A stretch of DNA of 64,000 bases from Nymphaea colorata (lineage: Eukaryota; Streptophyta; Magnoliopsida; Nymphaeales; Nymphaeaceae). The notes under the pieces were generated by a model. The model was not told the DNA's origin. It did not search any database and was given only the letters and a program-made list of their open reading frames with translations. The DNA lies in NCBI RefSeq assembly GCF_008831285.2, contig NC_045138.2, positions 32,645,934 to 32,709,933 of the forward strand, in the 5' to 3' direction. Shown here piece after piece: positions 23,423-35,500 of this stretch; position 1 is the stretch's first letter, and each line of letters starts with the position of its first letter. The position numbers and the translations under genes are program-made.

Positions 23423-24540
23423 GAGTCAGAGCAGAGGCGTGGATGTAAGACATCAAGGGGTTCAACCTCTGGTACATCTGGGATTGATGTCTCTCCTTCT
23501 GCTGATCGATTGTCTTCTTTCTTAGATCTGCTCTACCGTCAGTTAGTGGGAAGCCATCTCAGAGGACATAACTTGGTGCCAGGTTTCTTTACTACCTTGT
23601 TTTTGTCTCAAACGTATTTGCTGCTTTTGCAGCACACCCTGTAATCTATATGTACTTAACAATGTCATAAATGATTCATTTTACAAATGAACAATGTTTC
23701 TATGCATTTGTGGTACATATATAGTCCTCAGGTTACGTCTCCTAAGATGTGCCCCTCCTATGGTTTCTTTCATTGTTCTTAAGCTATTTTTCACAAATTT
23801 GACTACAGAGACGGATGTGAAATGGAGAAACGATAAGAACTAAAAGAACAATCATGAAAATCCGATGTTAAGACTAGATTTTATAAGCATAGAAATTAAC
23901 ACTTAACTTTTAAGACTTTAGAGAATCTCATTTGTACCGTTGGCTTTCATGATTTAATCCTTGAAATTTGAATATTCTGCATTCATCTACCCAGTTGATT
24001 TATGGAAAATGACACTATTTGAAAGCAGCAGACTCTAGAGGATTGAGAAATGATTATCTGTCCTTATTACACGCACACAGGTCTTACTTATTTCTTGCTA
24101 ACAGGAGCGCCCTTAGGTTTAGAATATTAAAGATCTTCAATTTTGAGATTCACAGGTATGAAGGTCTGACCCTCCTTTTTCATGCTAACAGATGCTCCCT
24201 TAGATTTTCTCTGAATCTCATGATTTTCCAACTTTGAAATTCACATATATATATGATTAGACCCTCGCCTAGATTTCTGAAGTCAGACCTGAAAGTTTAC
24301 ATCACTTTTTAAGACGTCAATATAGAGAAGATCGGCACGACCCCCTTCACAAGGAGGAAACATAAATTTAGCAAGTTTTACCACTAATTTATATGTCAGT
24401 TTCACCATAAAGGTCAAGTTCATTAGTTCGAACTGTTTTTGGTCAGGCATGAAGACATCCTTCCTGATTCTTGCCCTCATTAGTGTTAGTTATCGCCAGT
24501 AAATTCATAATTTATGATCAAATTCATAATTTATGATCAA
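23423..24540. other. 3' flank of the GT14 gene and intergenic
   Basis: The first 300 bases probably include the 3' UTR. Further right are short direct repeats: GACTCTAGAGG/AGGTCTGACC-type fragments around 24060-24200, and a perfect tandem AATTCATAATTTATGATCA at about 24503-24541. No gene is seen. Confidence 0.4.
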
Positions 24541-24546
24541 CTTTAA

Positions 24547-24727
24547 GGGGGTTTGGCAGAGCTGGTTGAGCCTGCAGCTGGTAAGAGGTTGGTTTGATTC
24601 CCATGAGTGTCAACTTCTCCGACATGCCTTAGGAATTGAAGTACTTATCGCTGAGCAAGCAGCAATTTCTCAGCACAGGTGTGACTTGTTCGAGTAAAAA
24701 CCTATAAAGAAAACAAAAAAAAAAAAC
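24547..24727 (+). mobile_element. tRNA-derived SINE
   Basis: The 5' part carries Pol III promoter boxes in tRNA spacing: an A box TGGCAGAGCTGG near 24555 and a B box GGTTTGATTCCC near 24590 (consensus GGTTCGANTCC). An unrelated body of about 100 bases follows, then an A-rich tail ending in a run of A at about 24715-24727. The sequence cannot fold as a functional tRNA. Flanking duplications are not clean. This is the architecture of plant tRNA-SINEs. Confidence 0.7.
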
Positions 24728-25021
24728 CATGGATGATCGAATAAGTTGGACATAACCTACAGGTCTTGTAGGATACCACGTCGGTTCATTTGGTGGCAGA
24801 AGCCAAGTTTGGTAAAAAGTGTCAAATGGTCAAACAAAAGCCTCTCTCTCTCTCTCTCTCTGAGATGTCCACAGACACACGCGCGAGCGCATGTTAATTA
24901 ACCAGCCACAAGATTACTGGTACTGCTTTCATTACTCTCATTCATCAGTTCATGCATGCTGTCCTGAAATGCTAGATTAAACGCATACATCCATGAAAGC
25001 TGAAAGTGAAACATAAGCTTT

Positions 25022-27186
25022 TCAATCAGCGGATGCCAACTTCATATAGCTCTTGGTAGTCGTTTCCTTGGAAAGATCAGTGTAATACCCTTTCTCTACA
25101 CGGAGTCCCTCCTCACTCGCCAGCAGTTCAACCTCCCTCTGCACTTCTTTGTCACCAATCCTGTCTGGTTCCAGAAACATTGAGGCAATCTCCAGCTTAT
25201 CTCCATGCAGTAGCGCAAGTGCCTGAACGCCGGGAAGGCCGCCGCCACGAGCACTCACCCTTCGCGCAATTGTGCGAACAAGATCGACGTCCTTCGTTAG
25301 TACTGGTATGTTGTAGTTGTCGACCCACGGGCTCGCCCCCACGAAGACGACGCCCTTGTCTTGGTCCACACACTGTGGACCTTCATCTGGACTTATGGGG
25401 AGCACATTAGGCAGTGACCACCCTGCCCACTGATTGCCCATGAAATTCGGTGTGAAATAGTCCAGTTCCCTTCTTAGTGAGCTTAGAGCCCTTCCCTGTG
25501 GATCGGCAGCTTCATAGAGTAACACTGGTACTGCAGTATCATAATACATATTGTAATGGTTTATCTCTTTTATTTCCGCACTATTCCGAGATGAAGTCTC
25601 GGTGTACATTCTTATACGGTAAGCAAGAAGCAAGGTTGATTTCAGTGTTATGCCCACAACATGGAAAACCGTGTACCCACGGTATAGAGGCATTTTCGTC
25701 ATTTGGCATAGCTATTTTTGTCTACACATACCACTTTTGCCCTTATAGAGGAGGTACCTTTCATTAAGCAAATAGGGCATTTTAGTAAATTTTCAGCACA
25801 TTTTTGTATTCGTAGGCAAAGGGTTTTTCGAATATTTACAGTTTCTAACAGTTTCAAAGGGGTTCATGAGAAGTTCTTCAAAACACTTTAAACATGAAAT
25901 TCATTTAAAAAAAAAAAAATCAAGGGAGACTCATGGCCTGCGTGGTTTAAAAATGGTTTGTTAATATCAGTTTCCTGAAGTGTTTTGAATAATTATCGAC
26001 TGATATGCAACGAGTTTTGCTTGAAACACAAAATGAAAGAAAGGGACCTTTCTGATATGCTGTGTGGTGTCTTGGCAGGGGCGGAACATATAAACAGTGC
26101 CCCAGACACACACCGCATCTTGTCGATCAAAAAAACGAAAAATGCCCAGAACTTGTCTCTGAGAACCACTGGAATTGCTTACTGTCTAAGTATTTTATGT
26201 TCAATAAACTTAAAATAGGAGATGGGCTTAAAACCGATTTAGCCCAGATAGAAGTGCATATCTCGGTGTAACTTGGCCGACTCTGCGTTGAGATATTGCT
26301 TTACTGAGACAAGTTTGATCTTGGCTCAGACATGGCTCAAGATTTCAAAACTAAAAGAAACTGAATTTCTTTGTATCCTTTTTCTTTACTGAAAAAGAGG
26401 TTTTGTCTTCTGGTTTCAATCCTTTCCTACCATTCAATGAAACAGACATCAGAAACGGCCAGTGAGAAAAGACCAAGCTGAAGAACATGGAGCTCACACT
26501 ACTAATTTTAACGGATATTTCCCTACCATTCAGCTTCCTTTTCTCACCTGAGGAACTAGCAGGTTGCGAGGACCTAGTGCAGGGAAAATGTATTCCCTTC
26601 CCACTTGATGAAACAAACAGCGCCCGAGTATTGTGAAGAACGGGAATAGTCCGGCTGCGGGTTCATTTTCTCAACGGATATTAATGAACCATAGCCATTA
26701 ATTTGGTCTGCATTTTTCAGCAGGATACTGAAACCTCAGCTGGAGACAAAACCTGAAGCAGTGGCAGCGCTACTCACCATGAAGCCTGCCGCCGATGTCG
26801 GCGGCCACCAATTTGGCGAGGTTGGCCACTTCATGCAGTGTGGATTGCGCCAGCGGATGGAAGCTGATGTGATCTACCACACCAACCCGTGGATGAGCCC
26901 CACATTGTGTTCCCAATTCTATGGTCTTGTAGGCTTCCTCTGCCATGGCAAACAAAGCTTGCCTTAGTGGGCTGTCAACCACACGGGCTTCATCTTCTTC
27001 AATCAGGTAGGAGACGATGGTGTATCGAGTTCGATTGTAGGCGTAATCAGGAAACTTCTTGGTGATGGTAGCTTGCGGATGATGGCCGGCAGCCCTCTCA
27101 ATTGCTTCTAGCGCCGCGGCGTTTCTACCTTCTGAGATATAGAGCTTGCAGGCCGCCAGTTTGGAGTGCTTCATCTTCTTCTTCAT
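25022..27186 (-). CDS. Formiminotransferase (FTCD N-domain)-like protein, copy A, 2 exons
   Basis: Exon 1 is 27186-26778 and exon 2 is 25530-25022; the GT-AG intron is phase 1 and the protein 305 aa. The first in-frame ATG (MKKKMKHSKLAACKLYISEG) is taken as start. The protein has the formiminotransferase N-subdomain signature NISEGR-like YISEGRNAAALEAIERAA. It also has CGAHPRVGVVDHISFHPL, then VPVLLYEAA and ARGGGLPGVQALAL in the C-subdomain. In animals this domain passes the formimino group from formiminoglutamate to tetrahydrofolate. The plant proteins lack the cyclodeaminase half and their reaction is not settled. Copy B (31129-32531) has the same intron position and exactly the same length. 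The frame is intact. Confidence 0.9.
25531..26777 (-). other. Intron of formiminotransferase copy A
   Basis: This 1.25-kb intron begins GTGAGT and ends CTGCAG. It contains a GGGGCGGAAC stretch at about 26079 that resembles the outer ends of the MITE family seen elsewhere in the window, but only one end is recognisable. Confidence 0.7.
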
Positions 27187-27479
27187 GATTAACAAACAGA
27201 GGTGTCAGAAGATTTGATGCTAGTTGGGGAAATAAGAATGGGTGTTCTTGAAAACTGAAACTCAAATAAAGAAAAAGTTCAAACCTCAAAACAAAACAAA
27301 TTGGTCAAAATGAGGAAACAATCCGGATTTAAGTTCCTAGAGTTCAACAGGTTTCATCTATGTTGTGGGAGAGAACACACCATGTGTTTAGAAAGTCGGC
27401 CATCTAAGATATCCGAATGATGCCCCAACAATACAAGTTGGGCATTTCAGGAACCGCTGAAAAGGTGGGGAAATAATCC

Positions 27480-28245
27480 ACTGACTTCTTGAAATCCACT
27501 TCCAGGGTTCAGAGAGAAGAATGCAAAAAGGGACCAAGGACAAACCGGTGAGTCTCAAATGCCACTAAATGAAGCTAAAACCGTGTGAGTCCACAGAACT
27601 TTTATAATTTTACGGTAAGCGATTAATATCAACAAAAGTTCAAGTTGCCCCAAAATGAAAATGCAAAACTGCAGACATGTACATGTTGGCATCTGTAAAT
27701 CGAAAGAAACGATGATATTTCTGAAAGATTTCCTAAAGCAGGCATGAGAGAGAAAGAAATTGGTGCATTGACGTACCTTTGCTGTCTTGCCCTTCCCTCC
27801 TCTGCCTTTCTGCAAAGAGGCATCAGCTAGTAATGGATAACGCAGACGAAGCCCACTCCCTAAATGTAAAGCACTACAAAAGAATATTAAAATGAATAAA
27901 GAAAGAAAATGCAGGTAGGTTGCAGGCAAAACGAGACGAAGATATCACGAAAGCAAGAAGCACGAGATTATTTTGGAACAGCACTGCAAATAGCATTTGT
28001 TCAAGCCACGTCAAGCGGGCCCGACCTTCATCATCACAGGGAGTTCCTACCCTCCCTCATACCGCTTTTAGCCCACAGATCTAGATACCTCTCGACAAAC
28101 AGAAAGTTTGATTAGGAGCTGACCTGCTCTCTAATTCTAAAATAGTTTCTACTTCTTATTTTTACATGATCTCTGATCAAAATCATGTTAGGGAAGCCAA
28201 GTACTTGTACTCCATCCTTTACGGTCAGTCCTGCTAACCATCTCA
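27480..28245 (-). repeat. Upstream duplicated block, copy 1 (5' of formiminotransferase copy A)
   Basis: About 765 bases align, with gaps, to 29908-30775 throughout: CTTCTTGAAATCCACTTCCAG near the low end, the CCCCAAAATGAAAATGC core, and TCCTGCTAACCATCTYR near the high end. On the minus strand it contains an exon-like stretch at about 27778-27811 bounded by TTTGCAG and GTACGT, with Lys/Gly-rich codons. It may be a spliced 5' leader or N-terminal exon of the formiminotransferase gene. Confidence 0.75.
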
Positions 28246-28294
28246 TATGGCCTTTCAGTGCCGAACTCAAATGTGGGTGAACATGGTGACGAGC

Positions 28295-28541
28295 AGTGGC
28301 GGAGTTATGTTGTAGCTGGTGTGGGCAATTGTCCACCCCATCTCACAAAATTTACTTTATTTATATATAAAAACTTCAACAATTATCAGTTTTTTTTTTT
28401 TGGCATATGAGTATCTCGCAAAATTTACTTCATTTATATATAAAAACTTCATCAATTGTCAGTTTTTTTTTTGGCATATGAGTGTTAAAGTTTAAAAATT
28501 TTAACTTAAATTATCGTCAGCCAAAAAAATTCTGGCTCTGC
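28295..28541 (+). mobile_element. Short MITE-like element, copy 2, with internal tandem duplication
   Basis: It starts AGTGGCGGAG, then AGCTGGTGTGGGCAATTGTCCACC, and ends CAGCCAAAAAAATTCTGGCTCTGC. Inside, a unit of about 73 bases beginning CTCACAAAATTTACTT (28342) is repeated at 28415, making this copy longer than the one at 45453. There is no coding capacity. Confidence 0.6.
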
Positions 28542-29907
28542 AAGAGGGTAGGCTTCAGAATCAATGTGAGGTACAACTTTAGATGGTTTCGCATCTGCTT
28601 TACCATGAAGGAGAAAATATTCAGAAACCAGGCTGCGTAACGATGCATTAGAAAGGTGAATTTGCTCTTCGTGTTCCACTGTTCCTCTTGTGGGCCTGTA
28701 AGAAGACAACCTCAAGGGTACCTAATCCATGGCCATTCTCAGCAGTTGTACTCTCTTTCTCTTTAAGTTAGACGCTGACATGCATGTGCATTCAACACTG
28801 CCAACGTGCAGTAAAGTGTGTGGTGCCTGATTGTCCACTTGTAATAAATAAACCACGTCTTGAATAGATATTTTCCCCATTTTTTCAAGCCCACCCCAAA
28901 ACGAAAGTCCCCCTTTTCTGGATCAAATTCTCTGAAAGTTCCATTGTCAAAACACGCATTCCAGGCAGTAGCCAGTGGACAGTAGATTGCCTCCAAATTC
29001 AAAACCTCATACTGTTTTGGCAGCTTCCTGAAATTTTTATTTATTTGGAGTCGTATCTATGTGCACGTGAAATTTGAAGGTGACTTTGGCTGAAGATTTA
29101 GATCTCATTCCTTTAACTAGATGGACCCGGTAAAATGTATCTTGAGAGAACTACTTATCCAGCTATTCTTGCCAGTGGATAGTAAATTGCCTCTAAATTA
29201 GGCATATCTGATTGTGACCTGTAATTCGTTTACAATATGTGTGACCTGAAGTTTTGGTCCAAGCTGCTTAACCGAATATCATTAAGTTTAGATTTTATTT
29301 TTAGGATGAACATCTTATGGTTGCCAACTGAAAATAGTTTTACAGGAAATTTGAAGCATTCGTACAATATGGGCATTGAATCTCATATTTTTTCCTTGCT
29401 GGGTTTAATTTTGCCAGGTCGATTAACGTATTATTTGGTGGACTGCTGATGCTTCTGCAGGATGACCCACTGTCTTAAGTTCCAGCTGGACCAGTGGTTG
29501 ATGAGGAAGGTCTGAGTCATTTTCCATGAATCAGAAAATGTTCTCTAACATAGATATATGTTAATATAAGTTTCCGACAAAAATTAGTGACTGCAGTTTT
29601 TAATACAGAACCACAGTTGAACTTCCCATAAGTTTTCAATATCTTGATGAGCATATGAGCTGGGCTTGATTCTATACTTGCAACCGGGACCGATTTCATT
29701 TTTTCCGACCATTCGTTTTTGAGTTTATTAAATTTCATTGAACTATTGGAATGGTTTCCAGAGACTACAATCTGTTAGGAGTTATTATGGGCCTGATGAT
29801 GGCTTTGATGCAGACAAGAAATCGGAGCCCATGTCCATTCAGCAAGGATCTTGCTTACTATCGTCCTTATGTGAATACCGGTCTGACCTTGTTTTGGCCC
29901 TTAAAAG
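28542..29907. other. Region between duplicated blocks, unrecognised
   Basis: On the minus strand, 29002-28763 is open for 79 codons, with a non-random-looking stretch (AWNACFDNGTFREFDPEKG) that I cannot assign. A related sequence, GCCAGTGGAYAGTARATTGCCTC, recurs at about 28970 and 29172. It could be an exon of a decayed gene or part of a repeat. Confidence 0.35.
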
Positions 29908-30775
29908 CTAACTTCTTGAAATCCACTTCCAGAGTTCAGAGGGAAGAAAGAAAAGGTGACCAAGAACACAGCGGTGAAAGTCTCAACGGCCGTTAAATGG
30001 AGCTGAAACAGTGTGAGAATTCTCATTTCAACATCGTAAATAGTTCCAGAAAACTTTTTATAATTTCATGAATGGTTAGTGGTTCACATCAATAGTTCAA
30101 CTTACCCCAAAATGAAAATGCCGTTTTAAATTCTCACCTCATTCGTGAACTACAGGCGTGTTAGCATCTGTAAAACCAAAGAAGCCATGATATTTCTGAA
30201 AGATTTCCTAAAGCGGGCATGAGCGAGAGAGAGACAGAGGGAGAGAGAGAGAGAGTGGTGCATAGACAGTCCTTTGGTCTCTCTGCCATCCCTCTTCTGC
30301 CTATCTGCAAATAAGCATCAGCTATGGATAGTGCAGATCAAGAAAGTCGAAGCCACTACTTATATAGCTTTACAGAAAGAATGCTAAAATGAATAAGGGA
30401 ATAAAATGCAGGTGGGTTTAGGCAAAACGCGACAATGATATCACGAAAGAAAGAAGCACGAAATTATTTTGGGAAGGCATTGCAAGAAGCATTTCTTCGT
30501 CAAGCGGGCCCGACCATCATCACACAGAGTTCCTTTTCTCCCTCTTACTGCTTTTCACCCACAGATTTGGACAACTCTCAACAAACAGGAATTGGATTTG
30601 GAGCTCACCTGCCCATTAAGTCTAAGATAGTTTCTGCTTCTTATTTTTACATGATCTCGTATGAAAATCATGTGGGGACTCGTGTAAGGAAATGAAGCGG
30701 AATGGCAAGTACTTATATCTATCTTCCAATGGTGCCGTTGCTGGTCCATCTTGGTTGATCCTGCTAACCATCTTG
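29908..30775 (-). repeat. Upstream duplicated block, copy 2 (orphaned)
   Basis: Homologous to 27480-28245, but not followed on the minus strand by a formiminotransferase coding region. The exon-like stretch of copy 1 is present but altered here (about 30270-30305): the donor side reads CCAAAGGACTG, without the GTACGT donor. A GA-rich microsatellite (about 30222-30255) lies inside. This looks like a flank left behind by a lost gene copy or by a local segmental duplication. Confidence 0.75.
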
Positions 30776-31128
30776 AAAGGAAGGTAACTACGCAATTTTT
30801 ATGCAGTTATATTCTAGAAATTGGTGTCTTGAAATTGTTAATGAAAGTTTAACGGTATGTATAGCATGAACTGAAAGATAAATTTTGTCTGGTTTAATTT
30901 TCTTTTACTGATTGTATAACAGAGGTGTTGTAATTTACTGCAACTATATGATGTGGTTGCCCTGTACAACATGTATCCTTAATATCGAGGTATTGCATCT
31001 CTCGTCATATGACAACCAAGAGAGGACATAAACTTTTACCATGACTAATTATTATCAATTCAATGGATATGACACAAAAGTTAAAACAATTCACTACCGC
31101 ATTAATTTCAAGTAGTTTTCAACAATAT

Positions 31129-32531
31129 TCACTCCACTGACTTTAGTTTCAAAAATTTTTGAACAATCTGTTCTTGTGACAGATCAGTGAAGTAACCCAT
31201 CTCTACACTCATTCCTTCTTCCTTCGCCAGCCTCTCCACTTCTCTCTGTACTCTTTCTCCTCCAATTCTGCTGGGATCCAGAAGGTTACAGGCAATCTCC
31301 AACCTCTCCTTGCCATGCAATAGTGCCATGGCCTGCACCCCAGGCAGTCCTCCATTTCGTCCGCTGACTTGTCGTGCAATCCTACGAGCGGCAGCTATGT
31401 CTGTCGACAGAATTGGCACATTGTAGTTATCGACCCATGTTGTTGCACCAACAAGTGTGATGCCCTTTGCACGATCCAAATGAATAGGACCCTCATCCGG
31501 CTTCAGTGCCATAGAATCTGAAGCTGCCCATCCTACCCACTGATTGTCCACAGAATTGGGCTTGAAGTAACCTAATTGCCTTCTAATATGGTCCAGCGGT
31601 CTGCCCTCTTGATGAGCTGCTCCGTAGAGGAAGGTTGTTACTGCAAATTGAAAGAGTCTAACAGCCTTAAGATGGAAAAAAGGCACCCAAATTCAACGAG
31701 ACTGGACTCTCGGACACAGTCACTAGCATAGCAGAAATTTGGTGAATTTCATGAAACCTGCAGGTTTCTCATAGTAGCAGAGAAAAAGTTCAAATGCTGC
31801 TACGAGCTCAAAATATACATAGTAGCACAAATAACCAGAAATTATCATGAGACTTACAAAAATGAACATCTAATTACTTTATTCTTTTGATATAGTTTAG
31901 TTCTTTACCTCTGATTCATTGTTTCTGACGGTATATTATCATAAGGAAATTCCTGCTCTTTCTTGTCCGTTTTTTTTTCTTTCGTTTCCCACAAGATTTT
32001 AACCGACCACAAAAAAATCTTTTTCTGAAGAAAACTTCCCAACAAGTCCTAGCCTAAGATTTCAGAGAAAGCGGTTCCTAAAATAATAGGGTAACACCCA
32101 AAAAATTTTGAAGAGAGCTGCTTACGTTGGAGGTTGCCGCCAAAATTGGCCGCCAGATTTTTAGCAAGTTGAGCCGCAACATCTATGGAAGCCTGCCCCA
32201 GAGGATGAAAGCATACGTGATCAACCACTCCAAGGCGTGGATGAGTTCCGGAATGTGATTCCAAATTGATGGCCTTCAGTGCAGTCTCCACCATTGCATA
32301 CGCTGCTTGCTGCAGAGGGCTGGAAGCAGCGCTGCCAGCCGAGGCCTTGTCACGAGCAACATCAGAAACGAGCGTGTAACCAACTCGATTGTAAGCACTA
32401 TCTTCAAACTTGTTAACAATGGCAGCTTCAGGGTGAAGTGTGGCAGCTCTTTCAATAGCCTCCAAGGCTCTGGCGTTTCTGCTCTCCGAAATATAGATCT
32501 TGCAACAGGCCAATATGCATTGCTTCATCAT
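31129..32531 (-). CDS. Formiminotransferase (FTCD N-domain)-like protein, copy B, 2 exons
   Basis: Exon 1 is 32531-32126 and exon 2 is 31640-31129, with a phase-1 GT-AG intron of 485 bases; the protein is 305 aa. The start is the ATG of MMKQCILACCKIYISESRN; upstream in-frame codons have no ATG. Family motifs are present: YISESRNARALEAIERAA, SGTHPRLGVVDHVCFHPL, DHIRRQLGYFKPN, WVDNYNVPILSTD and GRNGGLPGVQAMALLHG. It is clearly paralogous to copy A (same exon structure and length) yet diverged across the protein, so the duplication is not very recent. Likely a cytosolic folate-linked one-carbon enzyme by family; the substrate in plants is unproven. Confidence 0.9.
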
Positions 32532-35500
32532 TTTCTTCTTCCTCAAAAGAAAGACCACCGAACAGATGAGAACAACTTGCTATGGGCCACAGATTCTATT
32601 TTGGTGCCGGAGCAACCTCCTTATCGTTACGAAAAAATATCATATTTTAGGACCAAAATAGCCTTTGACCATGGCTGGTGGTGAAAAACGGGAAACAGTA
32701 TAAGAGTTACAATCTAGAAGTGGTAGCTTCAAACCTTTCAGTTGGCTTGAAAGCAAGAAACAAGAAAGAAGCTACGCAAAGAATCAAGATAAGAAGAGAA
32801 ATATGAACTGTCAAAATTTAAGAACAGTGACGTTCATGCATGCCAATCTGCAGTAAAATGTCCTTGAGATTTTATAAATTGGAATCAGGCTTGGCCCATT
32901 CTTCTTCTATTTGTCAAGAAGTAAGGTTCCTTCTTACACCACCAAGTGATTAAGCGAATCACATTGTTGAAAATACATAATACCAAGTTCTTAGACCAGA
33001 GGTTTGCCTTCAGACTCCGATGTTTGCTAATGAGAAGATTTGGACAAGAGAATCATTTGATTCCTGACTTTCAGCAGACAAAGCCATCTTTTCCTATCAA
33101 ATTGTTCCAAATATCGAAACTTTTCTCTAAAAAAGTATTCTGTTGTCTGAAATCAACACCTTCACAGCCCAGGTGGACTTGAGCCGTAAATGGACAAGCA
33201 ACATAAATCTTCAATTTTTAAGTGGAGTGAGATGCCAAACTGATTTGTTTATGCGTGTTCAAATACAGATATCTCTTAAGTTGGTGCTCGAAGATCGGGC
33301 ATTTCACGACTGAATCCGCCGTTTCCTCACGATCTCACAAACTCAGGGGAAGATCCTATCTGGGTACTCAGTGGAACATGACAGAACAGCAAACTCCTCC
33401 ACCATTTGAGCCAGACTTTGAGATCCACCTGCTTTATTTGCTCATCCCCGAAGCCAGAGGCCAATGCCTTGCCGTATACCGTTTCGTACTCTTGCTGAAT
33501 AGGGCGATAGATGAAGGTCGGCTAGGAGATGAGCACGCCCTACCATGGCAAACTGCCAGAGGAGGCAGAGGACGAGAGATAAAAGAGGAGGGACGGCCTT
33601 TTCTCCTCTCTTGCTCCGTAGATGCTTTGTGCCCCTCGACCGTATCATAAGCCGTCCCTTCACCTCCCAAGGAGGAACCCTTTTGGTCGATGAATTTTCA
33701 TTTCACGGCCAGCTTTTTCTTTATAGGTCTCGTTGCGGATCCATTTCAGGAAAATTCCTGAGTCCACTTCAATCTCATAAAGAAATTGACCTGAAAGGCT
33801 CGATTCAGTCAGCTTACTCGGAAGAACCATACTTCCAGTCTTTGGTTCTGATTAAGATGAGCATCAAGTGGACAGCCCAAAGTCGACCAATGATTCTGTC
33901 CATTTGGTTGAAACTTTCATTTTCTACCTGCCCTTCACGGGTGCAGACCCGCATTCAAATTCGTGGTCTACTTCTGAATTTGAATCAAGAACCCAAATGA
34001 ATTACGGATCATCAGGTCCAAATAGAATTCCTCATTGGAATGTATTGGATTGGTAGTTCGTATGTTCAAATATGAGTTGATTTTCTGAACAAGGTGTCAT
34101 GGAAAAACCTGGCAATTTTTTACGTGGGAAATTTTGTGTAGTTAAGGAACTTTAGGTACCTAGAGTTTTCATAGATGTAATAGTTCTCTCTGGGAAGAAT
34201 TTGATTGGAGCAGGTTATATGATCTACTTGTTATGGGCTGGAAGCAACCAAAACATTCCCCTATGAGGGCAAAAATCAAATCTGACAAATTTTTTCTCAT
34301 GAAATTATGAAAATACCCATTTGGTAGGCTGACAATTTTTTCCTCATGAAATTAAGAAAGTACCCATTTGGTAGGAGGTGGGAATATGTTTTCTCATGTT
34401 AGCGAGATGACATGGAGAGCTGTCTAGAATTCAATTGGTTTGAGGGCCATGTTGCGTACGTCTGATTTGTATGGCACAATTAAAACTGTAAATCGATCAG
34501 ACTTGGGTGAAATTAACTGTTTAACATATCCAATTTAGTTGAATCTTTGTTTAATGAAAGACATTAAATGTGGATGGAAAGGGGAGGCCCATACCTTCCG
34601 TCCCCAGACTCCAACCGATGACTTTTTGACTCAGATTGGACGTATATAGTTTCCCCTGTTCGCGACGGCAGCGTGCTCTTCGTGGGAAGATTTGTATCCG
34701 CACATCGTAGTTGAGGTCTCTCCGATGATCTGTCCCTGTTTATGTTTTCCCCTCTCTCTTTTTTTCCCAGTTTTGATAATTTTTTTCCCAAGATTTATGT
34801 TGTTGGTTCGCTCCCGTGATTCTAGTTTCTCCATTTTTCCAGTTCAGTGATGCATTGATTCATTCAATCTGTTTCGCTCCGTCAAATACTGGGACTGATC
34901 ACTTGTTTATGTGTGGAGATGACTGAAAATTAGGGTTTAAGGTTTTTGTCTTCTTGAATTTAACTGCTTTTGTTGAGACTGTATAATGCTAGTTGCTTGA
35001 TGATATTTGAGCTATCGTTACTGATCGTGCTCATGATGCATCCGATCCAAAAGACGGGTTTTTTTCAGGCGTCTGTTTTTTTTTCACTGCTTGCTACCTG
35101 TGAGCTGGATGGGGATATGAATGGATGAGCCCTTTTGTTTCTTCATTGGTTCGGTTACGCAATTTTCAGTTTGCTAGTGGTTCTTTTGAAATTCACGTGT
35201 TATCTGAAGCTTCATGGTTTGCGTGATTATGTCCTTTTTAGTTAACGGGAAAATGTAAGTTGGATTTGTTTAGCTGGTTGCCCATTGAGTTTCCGGCCTT
35301 CATTAGGTGTTACCTGTACCTCTTAAGTGCCAACAGTTAGAGGCCTTCTCTCGGCCACGAAACATATTCAATGATTCGCTGCCCAACCAGATGGAAGAAG
35401 TGATTGACTGAGTTGCCGATAACTTGCCTACCATCATTAGCTTCCTCAATTATGTGGGAGGAAGTGCTCCTTCCACCTAAGAGAATCTGGAATCTGTTGT

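Noticed and set aside
24547-24620. Considered as a functional tRNA gene
   Set aside because: A and B boxes are present, but acceptor and anticodon stems do not pair and the sequence runs into a SINE body with poly-A tail.
25022-32531. Considered the two formiminotransferase genes as one long gene with a repeated domain
   Set aside because: Each unit has its own start, intron and stop and about 4 kb of non-coding DNA lies between, so they are tandem paralogs.
33255-33670. Overlapping frames on both strands (131 codons plus, 78 minus)
   Set aside because: GC-rich patch without recognisable domain; the two strands cannot both be coding and neither has a convincing start or splice partner.
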